60,000 bases of DNA from Owenia fusiformis. Its lineage: Eukaryota; Annelida; Polychaeta; Sabellida; Oweniidae. The position numbers and the translations under genes are program-made. Positions within the stretch are counted from its first letter, which is position 1. Each line of letters begins with the position of its first letter. The stretch covers positions 30,480,740-30,540,739 of the forward strand of contig CAIIXF020000009.1 of assembly GCA_903813345.2 (NCBI GenBank). Reading direction: 5' to 3'. The notes beneath the pieces were generated by a model that searched no databases, was not told the DNA's origin, and was given only the letters and a program-made list of their open reading frames with translations. This document shows positions 47,565-60,000 of the stretch, in pieces.

Positions 47565-49400
47565 TACAGTATAATCAGGCAAAGGCTAAATAGGTGCAGG
47601 TAAGCACTTTGCTGTGGAGGTAAACAGTGATATTCAGGTAAGAATAACGTGGTGTACAAGATAACACATTGTGATCTACATGTAAGCACTGTAATGCTCA
47701 TACAATCAAATTGCGATGAAGAGGTACTCTCACTGGGATGTGCGTGAAAGCACATTGTAATATATAGGCTAGCACAATGGGATTTGCAGATCGAACACAC
47801 TGATTTACAGGTGACCACACTGTGATGCATGCATAGGTAAGCATATTATTGTGACATGCAACGTGATGTGAATGTTAGCACACCGTAATATAAAGGCAGG
47901 CATACCATTACGTGCAGGTTAGCACACTGATAGTTGAACGTAAGCAGACCATTATATGCAGGTAAACACACTGTGATGTACAGATAAATTAAAACGAGAC
48001 GTGTATGTTTGCATAACATGGCGCGTACAGGTAAGCCACTGTGATGTGTACGTAAACACACTGTGATATGAAGGTTAACCAACTGAGATATGTAAGTAAG
48101 CACAAAGTTATGTGATTGGTAGCACATTTTATTGTGTAGGTTAGCACGCCGTGACATGCAGGGTAGCACACTGTGATGTGCAGGTTAGTACAGTGTGATA
48201 TGTATATAAGCACGCTGTGACGTGAAGGCTAGCACACCGTGATGTGCAGGGTAGCACACTGTGATGTGCAGGTTAGCACAGTGTGATGTGTATATAAGCA
48301 CGCCGTTACGTGCAGGCTAGCATACCGTGATGTGCAGGTTAGCACACCGTGATGTGCAGGGTAACACAGTGTGATGTGTATATTAGCACGCCATGACATG
48401 CAGGCTGGCACACCGTGATGTGCAGGGAAGCACACTGTGATGTGCAGTTTAGCACACCGTGATGTGCAGGGTAACACAGTGTGATGTGTATATTAGCACG
48501 CCGCGACGTGCAGGCTAGCACACCGTGATGTGCAGGGTAACACACTGTGATGTGCAGGTAAGCACACTGTTACCGTGATATGCAGGGTAACACAACGTGA
48601 TGTACAGGGTAGCATGCTTTGATGAGCAGGTAAGCACGTCATGATGTGCAGGGTATCAGTGATGTACAGGTAAGCACAGCGAGATGTGCAGGTAAGCACA
48701 CTGTAATGTGTAGGTAAGCACACTGTAATGTGTAGGTAAGCACATTGTAATGTGTAGGTAAGCACACTGTAATGTGTAGGTAAGCACCCTGTGATGTACA
48801 GGTAAGCACATCGTGATGTGCAGGTAAGTAAATAGTGGTGCGTAGGTAAGCACACTGTAATGTGTAGGCAAGCACATTGTAATGTGTAGGTTAAAGCACA
48901 CTGTTATGTGTAGGTAAGCACCCTGTGATGTGCAGGTAAGCACATCGTGATGTGCAGGTAAGTACACAGTGATGTGTAGGTAAGCACATCTTGATGTGTA
49001 GATATGCACACCATGGTTGCAGTTAATCACAATATGACGTGAAGGTAAGCACACTGTGGTTTGAAGGTTAGCAAACTGTAATGCGCGGGCAAGAAAACTG
49101 GAAAATCCTTGAAACATACGGGATATACAGACGTAATGTGATGAATATGTAAACACATTGAAATGTATAGGCAAAAACATTGGGATGTTCAGGTAAACAT
49201 TGAGATGAAACGCAGAGATATTCAGATAAACATATTGAGAAATGCACGTGAATACACCAGGTTATATATGATAGTGCACAAAATGAGAATTGCTAACGAC
49301 ATTTCTATATATGTGAGATTACGATGTATATGCTGACACAAGTTTATAGTTTAGACGTGTGTAATGTACCACTGCATAAGAATTACAATTCACAGGTAAA
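47565..49400. repeat. minisatellite of ~22-bp units (about 80 degenerate copies)
   Basis: Units like GTAAGCACACTGTAATGTGT plus AG repeat with a 22-bp period. They are best conserved at 48160-48990 and decay towards both ends. The minus strand of the unit has no stop in any frame, so long repetitive open frames (CYPAHHGVL..., YTLQCAYLHI...) appear in all three minus frames with a 22-residue period. They are not genes. Confidence 0.95.
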
Positions 49401-50219
49401 CATGTCATGATAAGCAATATACAACCTGATGATTTCTATATGTATTTCATTGGTCAATTACTTTTCAGGTATTTTGATCTGGATGGTGTCCATTTATATT
49501 GAACAATTTTCTTTAGATATTGCTGAATTGCAGATGAGCTGTTGGAAAATCAGTGAATCGTTCACGAATAGATTTATTGTTAAAGATATTGTTGTAATTA
49601 TACATTTAAAATTTGTTAATGGATATATTTCCAGGCTGGTAGAGCAGTAATTAAAGTAAAGTGATGTTTATATGCCGAACTAAGGGATTTTGGCACAGAT
49701 GTTGCAAGCACCGTTGTGCTAAAGGGCTGATCAATACAACTGAAAGAATGTACAATTGCCTTGTGACAAATATGTTGTCAAATCTGACATAGGATGGATA
49801 TACGTCATATGGACTTCATAACATTTGTGATTCAACATCAGTCAAATATATCAGCGATGGGACATTTGAACTGATATTCAAACAATCGCAGACGGAGCCA
49901 GTTATAGCATTGCTTGTTATGATTCTTCCTAACACGAAGCGATCATTGAACTTTATACCTCTTGGAGACATTGCAATGTGTAACTTCGGGTTTGCTGCTT
50001 TTTGCTTTACATTGAGATGACATTATACTGTATTTTAGCATTGGTTCAGTGTAAAATAATTCAAATACTGACCGACATTTAAAGACAGGATTGTTGAAAA
50101 GTATTTCTGCCGAAGACTGATACTTTTATCTATAAAGTGTTGGTATCTAGAATCTGTGGATTCAAATTGACATAATCAATTTATTGTTCTATATCTTTCC
50201 CGTTCTTTAGATTTTCTGT

Positions 50220-50961
50220 GTGCCAAGTGCTCTCATTCCTTGAAACTTAAAGTTGGTGTTATGTTGAATGACGGGTAGTGATGAGAGAATAGAATGCCTA
50301 TTTATGTTCGGTGGAGCGTAGCGACTTTAGAACATAAATGCTTTCTATTGGCTGAACGATGAGTTCAGTTCAATGTAGAGTTATGTGAGTGAGTGGATGT
50401 TTTTGTGGTGAAGGTAGAGTGTATAGAAAGACATTCTGAGCTTTGTCACCGTGTAGTCAACACATACACTTCGTTTTAATATTCACATTATAGTGTTGTA
50501 TTCGTAAATTTCAAACATTATGTATCAACTCTTGTAAGAGTATTGTTCAGTAATAATATACATGTAGATAGTGGTTTTGATTGACATACCTTTTCATCTC
50601 CAAAAAAACCTCAGTTTAGATGAAGATGGTTTTTTAAAGCTTTTAAGGAGTCCTCGGTCTCTCATAATAAGAGTAGAGGTTTTAATGGTGCCAATCAGAT
50701 TCACTTTATACGTATTAATAGTTCTAGGATTCACTGAGATATCATTATACTTTATATAGGCTTGTTTATTAACGTTAATTTGATCTGTATACATACATTT
50801 TACGCACAATGAGTCCTCGATAATCGAACAAACTTTGTGTCTTGTCAACCCCGTCTTGCGGGATAACGCTACTAATAAACACGGGTGCCAAGTGCTCTCA
50901 TTCCTTGAAACTTAAAGTTGGTGTTATGTTGAATGACGGGTAGTGATGAGAGAATAGAATG
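50220..50961. repeat. perfect 77-bp direct repeats flanking a 588-bp segment
   Basis: GTGCCAAGTGCTCTCATTCC through GAGAGAATAGAATG occurs identically at 50220-50296 and 50885-50961. The enclosed segment begins exactly with interspersed repeat F. Identity over 77 bp means a recent event or an assembly duplication. Confidence 0.95.
50291..50478 (+). repeat. interspersed repeat F, uninterrupted copy (empty site of element G)
   Basis: AGAATGCCTATTTATGTTCG through ACACTTCGTTTTA is continuous. It corresponds to 41979-42125 joined to 44943-44982, with a single ATTCT at 50433-50437. It is the pre-insertion state of the target of element G. Confidence 0.92.
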
Positions 50962-52263
50962 AGAAAGAAACCCATATAAGTCGTTGAAGCAAAAAATTAC
51001 AAATATAAATGGAACAAGGAAGAACAAGTACATGTAAGCCTAGAGAACAAGAAACTAATTTTGGGCGGATCTATTTTAAAAGTCACGTTGTAAATGAGGC
51101 AATTATTAGATTAATTAAACAAATGTGTGTTTTGCGCTCTCGGAGTTAATTTCTACGTACTCGAAATTATAAACGATGAAATAATTAATGAATTCGAAGA
51201 ATCGAAACAATATCTTATAATAGATGGTGGAACTGCTGTATACGGCTACAAGCAGAGCTGACATATTGGCGAATACTACGATCGTTTGTATAGGATACAG
51301 TGAATGTTATCTTCAAATTACGCCATCACATTAAAAGTGTCATATCACGCAATACCTTGATACAAGTAAAATTAAATATAATGAAAACGTCTCCCTCAAA
51401 AACTAGTGAATGTCTAAAATTATGATACAAAATGGCGACATAACTGGGCAAGGTGTGTCCAATTCTAGTCAATTAAAATGTATTTCATATAATTGCAATT
51501 GCATTATATAAACAAAAACAACAAGCCATCCAAGGTCATTATTAAAGTCTATGACAATGCATTAGGTATGAGCATTTTTGCTATAATTTGCAATAAAAGT
51601 TTTTATCCACAAAACAGCAATAAAATATATTAAAATATGTTAATATTGAAAATATATTATTTTAGTAAGTCATTTCTTATTTTCTCCCCTTCTAAGGAAG
51701 TGTTGTAATCAGACAATTGGTAGAGTTTTTGTTAAAGGGGACATCTTTACATAACAAGTTAAACTCTTCATACTCTGTCCACTGATAAGGTTCTGAAATT
51801 CTTGCACGATTTACGTATGGACACTTGTGAATCTAAAACACAAAGCGTAGACTCATACCGAATAGGGGGATGGTAGCATTTCTCGGCCATATCCCTCATT
51901 GTTCAATTAAAAAACTGCCCATTTGAGGATTTTTATGATCATGTTTTTCGGCCTTTGAGCAGTAAGTAATTTACCAGATCGATGATATATTGGTCCACTT
52001 CTCCTCATTTAATTTTTTCTTTCGGTAAATATTCACGAAGCTATCACATTTGCGTGTAAACAATTTCTGTCCTGCATTTTCAATTAAATCATTCAGTTTC
52101 GTGCATTTTTGTAATTTGGCAAACATCTAATTGCATAAAAGCATTAATTTTACTCAACCTGTTTTATATATAAGATGCATTATATTCCATCTTATAATTT
52201 GATGTAATCGAACAATTGTTTAATTCTTCGGTTGTGCCAAGCAAATTACAAAGTTGATAATCA

Positions 52264-52528
52264 CTCCCCTCAAAAAGCTTGGCAACCTTAGCTCCCTCAT
52301 TGAACTACGTGTTAAAGACATGGTGAAAGTCGATTTTCAAAAATTCATCAGATTTATCATCAATTCTCGACCTATTGTAATTGAGGGAAAAAATTGGGAA
52401 ACTTTGTTACATTTCCATCAATATTAAGTCTTTTCCTCGCAGGTTACGTAAATAAAAATTCAAACATAAAGAGGCTTTAACACGTTGTTCAATGAGGGAG
52501 CTAAGGTTGCCAAACTTTTGGAGGGGAG
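52264..52528. mobile_element. compact copy of TIR element D (MITE, ~265 bp)
   Basis: It begins ACTCCCCTCAAAAAGCTTGG and ends CCAAACTTTTGGAGGGGAG. It shares with 21633-23898 the arms AACCTTAGC, CATTGAACTACGTGTTAAAG, TCATCAGATTTATCATCAAT and CGCAGGTTACGTAAATAAAA. It shows the family without the LINE insertion. Confidence 0.85.
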
Positions 52529-53390
52529 GTCAGTACTGTTCTGAACAGAAGATTGAAAATGTAAAAGAAACAATGAACATGTAGTGGACCTTTTATAGAA
52601 CTTTTAAGGACATGAATGAAGTCATAATTGAATAGCTGGTATTTTGATCATCATATTCCCACACTTTCTGTTACGGTACGCTGATCCGAAGTTTAGTTTT
52701 TTCAATTTGTTTTTCAAAGCAATTAACTAAACGCAGTGTTCCATAGGGGCATCATTTCAAAAGTGCCAATCTGTTATATGTATCAAGTATAAAAATAAAA
52801 TAAATTGTCTTTAGCTAAAACGATTTGAAATTTCAATGAGAGTCAATTTAGTCCGTTGGTCCACAAGGAGGATCACGTTGAATAGAGCCTTAGTCATATT
52901 GAAATCTCGCCAGTCGTCTCTCTTTAATGAGATTTTAAGAGTATTGCATATCTAACCACTAAAAACTCAAACTTTCTTCTTTTTGATGACAGAGCCTATT
53001 AGTGAATGTCACTCGAAAATACGAATTCAAAAGTATAAATCGCTCTTGTATGAAAATTCGATTGACAACATTAAAACCTCACATCGTTATTCACAAAGTT
53101 TCAGTTGCTTTAACTTTGTGTCATAGCCACCTTCAGGAAGTCAAAGATGAAAACCTCATCCAATTTACCCCGAGCAGAGTTTATTTATAAACTAAGATCT
53201 CTTTTAAGAAGCTAAGTCGAACGAATGCAAAGGGTATTACCAATTCGTTAGGATTTCTGACGACTCCTGCTTTCAATCAAAGACCCAAATTATTGAGACC
53301 GAAATTTCAAAAAGATTTTCGCGGAGATAGAAAGGTATGTCAAGTGTACGATCCAATAACGAACTCAGTGATTCTAGAATAACAGAGATT

Positions 53391-53892
53391 TTTTACTCAC
53401 TTATAGCATGTTTATTATTCCCGTATAACTTATGAAGCTTTATTGGGCACCTCTATTAGTACATTGTGTGCGATATTAGGGAGGTTAAGCTTGCATATAA
53501 AATTGAAACGCCATCCTAAACGTATGGCTAATCGCCCATACAAATACTTCAATTAAATAACTTACGTTCGCGTTTAGGTTGTGAAAAACAGTGGTAGCTT
53601 AAACTCTCTATTAGGGAGTTTAAGCTTGCATATACAATTGAAACGCCAACCTAAACGTATGGCCAATCGCCCATACAAATGCATCGCTTAAATAACTTTA
53701 TACGTTCGTGTTTAGGTTGTGATGAACAGTTGTAGCTTTAACTCTCTATTCTCATAAATCGTCGTCTGTACGTAAGGATATCACACTTATGAACGTATAG
53801 AGCTGCGCAATAAATGATGACGTAATCACACACTTATAAGTTATATGGGAATAATAAACATGCTATAAGTGAGTTGCGATACCTCTCTAATA
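53391..53892. mobile_element. MITE family C, expanded copy
   Basis: The arms ACTCACTTATAGCATGTTTA (left) and TAAACATGCTATAAGTGAGT (right), with AATAAATGATGACGTAATCA inside the right arm, match 17416-17650. The left arm is shortened. The loop holds two tandem copies of another small element (53474-53748). Confidence 0.8.
53474..53748. repeat. two tandem 135-bp units inside MITE C
   Basis: TATTAGGGAGnTTAAGCTTG starts units at 53474 and 53609, each ending AGCTT(A)AACTCTCTA. Within each unit GAGTTTAAGCT and AGCTTTAACTC are inverted, as are CCTAAACGTATGG and CGTTCGTGTTTAGG. The unit is therefore itself a small foldback element present twice. Confidence 0.85.
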
Positions 53893-55239
53893 TCTTCCTC
53901 AAATATATGACAATAATTTCTTAAGCACGCTTGTAAGCCATAGAATGACGAATAACGTGTACAATTCACTTACTCTCTCAGGACTTCGATAACCACCAAC
54001 ACCAAAAAACTGACCAACATCAGCAAATTGAAAAAAATTTGCAATTGAGCACAACTCGCTCCTCTACGTCCCGCTCCATCAAACGATCAAAATATCTTAA
54101 AAGTATGATTTATTATTTAAAGGATTACGAAACTAGAATATACTAGTAGCCAAGACAAGTGGTACCATCTATTGGTCCATGTATACAGCAACTGGTCAAT
54201 TCTCTATGAAGACCGAGTTTTCTTTTCAAGAAGATTAATCATAGCAAAAACAGTGATTGAGAAGTTGAGAAACCCCTTATCCAACCTTCAAGAACGTGAT
54301 GGTATCAGAACCGACCAGATAGTAGCTTTGAACTACAATACTGTCCCTAAGTAAGTTTACCAGACCAGAGCGATTTATAAAATATATACCTAGATGATAG
54401 ATAAAATCGAGGCTATTTTTAACAAAAACTGCCAACATTTTCTGGATATCGATTATAAAGACATCCTCAGAGCTGACACATAACACCTCTAGGAAAATAA
54501 GCTTTGTGTCGGTGAATCTCATTTTCATTAAAATACTACAAAAATAGGAGCACTATAAAAGTTTCATCGATATCATAAAGATTGATAAGGAAGCATTGTC
54601 ATTCATTCTATTGTTTAAGTGGTAAAAGAAAGGGACTTTCCTCAATAACAATTTATATTACTCTGCTTAAGATAATGGAAATGTTCATCCATGCGGGAAT
54701 TTATTATCTTTGTGCTGTATTGAATTCAATCGTGTATATCCCAACTTTCATTACATAATTTTGCATAAAAAATAGTATCAAGGTCAAAAGCATAAGTTGG
54801 CTAGCTAAATCTCAGGAGCTGCTGTTAAAACTTGGGAACAAAAATATGGAAATATCGGCTTAAATGATTTGTGAAGAAGAGAAGAGAACCAGAACTTTGC
54901 AACTCTTTCATTTTTGGAGACTTTGAAGCTGTCGTTATCCTAGCTCTTTTGTTTAATGCACACTAGAAGCTACATGTACATTGTCATACCCTAGCCTAGA
55001 CAGCAAACATTATCTATTAAGGTACAATTAAGGTATCGCAAAATAAAAATATTTTTCAGAAATAGATCCCTGAAAGAAAAGTGTAAAATAGAAAACAATA
55101 ATTGGAAGATACTTAGAGCAGAATTAACAAAATGCCAGCACCAGTCTTGTTTCTTTTGGAACACCCTGTGTGTCTCGGGTTGTTGCCTTTGAATTTCGAC
55201 ACGTACAGCAATTCGTATTGAATAAATTATATAAATATA

Positions 55240-56040
55240 AGTAGTGAAACTATGGCATTATTTTTGCTTCTTTATTCATTAAATTCAAATATATTCGATA
55301 TATGAAACATTTATATTCGCTAAATCATTTTTCCATTCGGTAAAAACGTTTATATGTTTGTTACAGCATATTAAGTTTTCAAAATAGCTAACCACTAATA
55401 CAATGTGCATTAAATTACATATTTCATTCGTTAAATGATATTTTTTGCGTAAATTGTTATGGTATTCCTTAAGAGTAACACATTATATTCACAATATTGA
55501 ATTTCTATTTGAATCCTACCGAAATAAGTTTGCCTATATTTACCAAATGGTTTATTTTTCTATGACATAGTTAATGCATTTTACCGAAAGCTAATTTGCT
55601 ATTTACCGAATGCAATAAAGTAATATTCGATAACATGCGTTGTTGTTCGATATTTTGTCACGTGACTTCAAGATTTGCAAAATGGCCGCGCAGCTATTCT
55701 ACATCGTACAAATATATCACGTGACTGAACGTCTCGTAAATTATCGAAAAATAAGGAAATTTATCGAATGTGGCATTCGGTATTTACCGAATATAAATAA
55801 TTTAAATTCCGAATGTACAAATAATTAATTGAATTATACGTGCGTTAAGGAAAACAAATTGATTCGCTGCATCACACAAATACATGTATAAATATCAAAT
55901 ATGAATGTCAATACAAAGAACAAGTGAAACTATTTAGCGAATATAAATTGTATAGATTATTACATTTGGTAAAATAAAAAAACATTCGATAGATTGGGTA
56001 AAGGTTTGGTAAATTGTTTGTTTTATTTGGTATTTATGGA
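55240..56040. repeat. AT-rich region with recurrent TTCGGTAAA / TTTACCGAA motif
   Basis: ATTCGGTAAA-like words and their complements recur at irregular spacing, with variants ATTCGCTAAA, ATTCGTTAAA and ATTCGATAA. Two CACGTGAC E-box palindromes (55649-55656, 55719-55726) and a CAAAATGGCCGC word lie in the middle. The short open frame there is not supported as a gene. The nature of the repeat is unknown. Confidence 0.45.
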
Positions 56041-56259
56041 ATATTAATGTACCGAATAAAGAAGCAGTTTAAACACCATATGAAACAGCAGCACAAACAT
56101 TGCATTTGCAAATCATACGAACCACACAGAACAGTTCTTAAGCATCGAACCATATTAAAGGCATACCAAGATTTCTTCTGCATGTACTGTAGTACAGTAA
56201 ATAAAACCTGTCTTGGTGCACATCTTTCTCTAGTAAACACCTGTACTGTTAAGTGAACA

Positions 56260-59200
56260 CCACTTCAAGACATAGTGAACACTTTTTGTGGCTCAGCAGC
56301 TGTTCACTATATACAGGTTTTAATGTAGTTTCCAGTTTGTGATTAGCCTGTATAGCCTAAGCACCTGTGTGAAACTCTTGCAAAATTGATAATGTTGTCT
56401 CGAATTATTTTTACGGTGACAACTAGAACGTTTTATGGCAAAACTATGAAACACTTTTGACATGAAATTCATACAACATGACAATACATAACAGAAACTA
56501 TTACAATGTAAAGCTTACTCAAGCTATAAAAACACAAAACATCTTATTCTCATCAGATTATTGAACTTGTACCGAATGATTAACCTAAAGTAAAAAACAC
56601 ATCTAACTAATCCCAGTGTTTATCAATAGGGAATTATTCATTTAATTTTTCCTGTTTGCTTTGATAATTAAATGAATACTTAAATAGCAGAGTCGTAATA
56701 TGGCACTGAATTTCATCGGGGATGATGCGAAGAGATCAAATATTACATACAGCTAGCTACATATTAAATGACTGATTTCATTATTGCGAAAGCAAGAGGC
56801 GAGCAAATTGACCCATTTCCTTTGTGAAAAACAAATTCGGGAAGACACAATAACCTATAAAAATGGACAATAGCTGTGATATACGCTAAAGGTCTTGTGT
56901 TTTGAATGCGATACGATCAGCAAGCAAGGCAACGAAAATATATGCGGATTTTATATGAAGTTAAGAGCATGATTTATTTGTAACTTCTTTTCCTCATTCT
57001 AGTGAAATTGCTTTTTTATTGTTTCTCCAATTTACGAAGCTATTGTAAGTAATCTCTACTTGAACCCCTGTGGTTGTGTGGTCTGCCTGATGCGCTTAAT
57101 TCTTGTAGCCAGATCAAACCAAAATAATATGATTTTCATGCAATGGGAATCCATTTGCAACAAACATTCTTATAGTCATTACCTCCATCTGTTTTGCAAG
57201 TGAGAGGGATGGCCATTAGTGTACATATTGTGATTAATCTTGAAACTTTTGGTTGTTGAACGGATTGCAGATTTGGCCCATACTTAGAAAAGAAAAAGTC
57301 ATGGGAATAACTTAAATGACATAACTGTATACAATATACACCAAAGCTAATTTTTTGAAAATATGTTCACTGAATTTAAATATGCTATTAAAAAGAAATT
57401 CATTAGAGGTTGAAATACAAATCTCGCGAAAAACGAGAATTAGCGAGATTTCATACCTATATAGAAACTGTACTATTTTGATTTATTCAAAATCAGTTAT
57501 ACTGTTACAATCATATTATTGTACAATTCTGTTGTTGCTATAGTGACGATTCAATTCAATTTCTCTGGATCGGATCAAAGGTAAAATGACATGCGTAGTG
57601 CTAATCATCTTAGCACTGAACGTACCTGTTTGTCATTTGTGCAATTTGCCAGAACGGCCTTACCTTACAACATATCCCACTCGACAAAAATAGTTTACAG
57701 AAGGGACTGTTGTGAGTTTGGACAATGGTCAAATCCACGAAAGGAAACCATTCCCAGTAATCATTCCATAATATATTATTAATTTACATCAAAACACATT
57801 CTTCACCCGATATAGTATAATCGGAATTTTATGATATCCTGATCGCCATCATTATGTTTGTGTTACCTATGAGGCTAAACTAGTGTACATCTGCAAAAAT
57901 AGTACCACGGGTACTGAGCTCATATGGGAAGATTTCAATATTTTTGATATGTTACAGTAGGAGCTCAGAGTAATTAAAGTATTTTGCGGGGTGATATAGT
58001 AGTTTTGTAAATTTTGTAAATTTGCAAGCTGATGAAATACTTTTTTTTATAGGTTATTGTTATTTATTTCTATATAATTCAACATAATTATTTACGTAGA
58101 TTGTGAGGGGCCGAGGCTGATGAAATACTTGTGGAGTAAAGACCCAAAAAGCTGAAAACCTGATTTTCTTGAATACATAATAACTTATTGAACAATTGAC
58201 AACTTTGTATACACACATTTGAAACCATTACAATTGTCGTGAAGGATTCCGAATTCTACCAATATGAGATGTGAGTACCATACTAATCCAACACGAAATT
58301 CGAAGATTCTGAACAATACTTTGCACATTATGGCGTTCATCAACTATGAAACGCTTACCCCCAGTGTGGTATATATCAAAATGTACCTGTTCATATAGGT
58401 GTCCGATTGATCTACATCAAATGATAGGGGAGTCATGTTACATTTAAAAATCAGTGTTCGTTTATTGTAACTCGATCGCAATTTGCTATCATTTGCTCAG
58501 TTTAGAGATGACGGGCACACGCGTGGCAAACATGCCAAAGTTGGAACTATTTTCGACCTACATCGTTATTTTCATTATTAAAATCGAGTTAGACTCCTCC
58601 TCTTTATTTGATAACAAAGAATGGCATATTGTTTACCCTAGAAGCCAACCGTTGCGTTGTTCAGAACAAGACCAGGAAGTTTTTAAATGGACTATAAAAT
58701 GCCTTTTAGTGGATGGATATGGAAACTCACACTTGACAGACAGACGGACAGAATTGTACAGCCATATCTAAAATGTCCACACATTATATTTCAAATTACA
58801 TCTTGAATCGTCTTACAGGTACCGTCTTACAGATTCATTTGCCGTGAACCGGCAATGATGAACGAGACAATGCGATATTTTATAATTAAGTTGCTCTAGA
58901 AACCCTTCGAGAATGTTACTGTGGTGATCATATCTTAAATTATGGGTGATCATTTCAATCGAAGCTTGGTACAACTTAAAATAGATACGTGTAGTGTATA
59001 CCTATATTTGTGAGAGTTTCCCATATATGGCCGAATCCAATTGAAATTACAGCACCAGTGTCATCAATTGTGGGACACCCTGACCGTTCCTTAACTTGTT
59101 AAATAAAGAAATATACTTTTAGTTATTGTCATTGCTATTAGTCATGCGCCAACTTCTATAGATAATCTGAAATACATTCCTTACGTTTCTTCAAAATAAC

Positions 59201-60000
59201 TAGTTAACACAGTCTTTGAAATATAAGGCTATTATTCAATACGATGGTGTAACAGTTTATTCTCATTGTTTTTATAACACTTTTCGTATCAACATTATTC
59301 TTTTATTCAGTCAAGATTAACGATACAGACCATAATTAAACACCTACAATAATGGTTAAACAGCTTATTAAATGGGATGGCTTCTAGTTAGAGAATCATG
59401 TTTACATCGAGTTGGAGCAGCGATTAAAGGATGAATGTATATAGCTTTTATTCATGTATGAGACGCATAACCTGAAGATTTGGATCTAAATACTCCTCAA
59501 TGGATCTTGTACTTAAACCTAATCGCTGTGCCACGTAGGATTTTTGATCGAGTAGCAACGTACATGGATGCAGTGCTATGTATTGTCTTCATGACGACCA
59601 TTAGATATTACATGTAATGTAGGAACTATCAGGAGTTTATTTATCTTTCGTATTTTCATTGCTGTTCACCGTTTGGCTTATTAAATAGTGTAACCACTCC
59701 ACAGGCTCAGCTTCATAATTGATAACGATAAAGTGTTCATGATATCTACTATATTCATCTTCTCAGATCAGATTTTCCTGAGGGTCACGATGGTACTATG
59801 TGAAGTGAAGTAAATCCATGAAATTAAACAATCAGCTGTTACTTTACTTACGGAATATCTCACTGTAGTTTTCACCACCACACCTATTCTTGTGGGACAG
59901 AGCGATTTCCAATCCAAAAGATGCTTCATCAGCACTGCTGTAAGCTTAAAGCGAATGTTCAGAATACTAAAGAAATGTGATCACTCACAGAGGATTATGT
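56260..60000. other. spacer with no supported gene
   Basis: AT-rich sequence with short frames only (57586-57693, 57591-57782, 58454-58771). None has a recognisable domain or coherent exon structure. A mature gene could enter from the right edge, but nothing here shows it. Confidence 0.4.

Noticed and set aside
47564-49180. Several long minus-strand frames rich in His, Cys and Thr
   Set aside because: They are translations of a stop-free 22-bp minisatellite and occur in all three frames with a 22-residue period.
54172-54354. Possible exon ending at a GTAAGT donor
   Set aside because: It starts with TTG, no acceptor or partner exon is visible, and the product is not recognised.
58454-58771. 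105-codon plus frame
   Set aside because: No ATG at the start, no domain, and no exon partners in the right-hand end of the window.

Overview
The window looks like a stretch of nuclear genome from a marine invertebrate. A lophotrochozoan, most plausibly a mollusc, fits best. The genes are split by spliceosomal introns with GT..AG borders. The gene families present (clustered TIMPs, an ependymin-related protein, a SIFamide/NPFF-type peptide receptor and a metabotropic glutamate receptor) are animal-specific. The spacers are AT-rich and full of small inverted-repeat transposons. A 500-base run of N marks a scaffold gap. The species assignment is inference; nothing in the sequence names the organism.

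Layout. Bases 1-718 are a 76-bp satellite array. Bases 1042-1377 (minus strand) are the first coding exon of an ependymin-related secreted protein whose other exons lie beyond the left edge. Bases 4179-9753 (plus) hold a tandem cluster of TIMP-type metalloproteinase inhibitors: one complete gene with two candidate first exons (4179 and 4587), then a second complete five-exon gene (7827-9753). Bases 9754-15979 are spacer with a reverse-transcriptase fragment and three copies of one MITE family. Bases 15980-31496 (plus) are a three-exon rhodopsin-class neuropeptide receptor whose first intron (11.75 kb) holds a nested transposon/LINE and the assembly gap, and whose second intron holds a mariner-like element. 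Bases 31500-36887 are spacer with two well-bounded inverted-repeat elements. Bases 36888-40958 (minus) are a complete three-exon metabotropic glutamate receptor.

The last 19 kb (40959-60000) contain no gene I can support. They hold a 2.8-kb terminal-inverted-repeat element whose unoccupied target is present 8 kb away, a 1.8-kb minisatellite of about 22 bp per unit, a perfect 77-bp direct duplication and several MITEs.

The genes do not form an operon or an obvious pathway. The TIMPs and the ependymin-related protein are secreted; the two receptors act at the neuronal or effector cell surface. The most unusual points are the alternative first exons of the first TIMP gene, which would swap the inhibitor's zinc-binding edge; the roughly 80-residue insertion between the ligand-binding and cysteine-rich domains of the glutamate receptor; and the filled/empty site pair that fixes the ends and the 5-bp target duplication of the 2.8-kb element.
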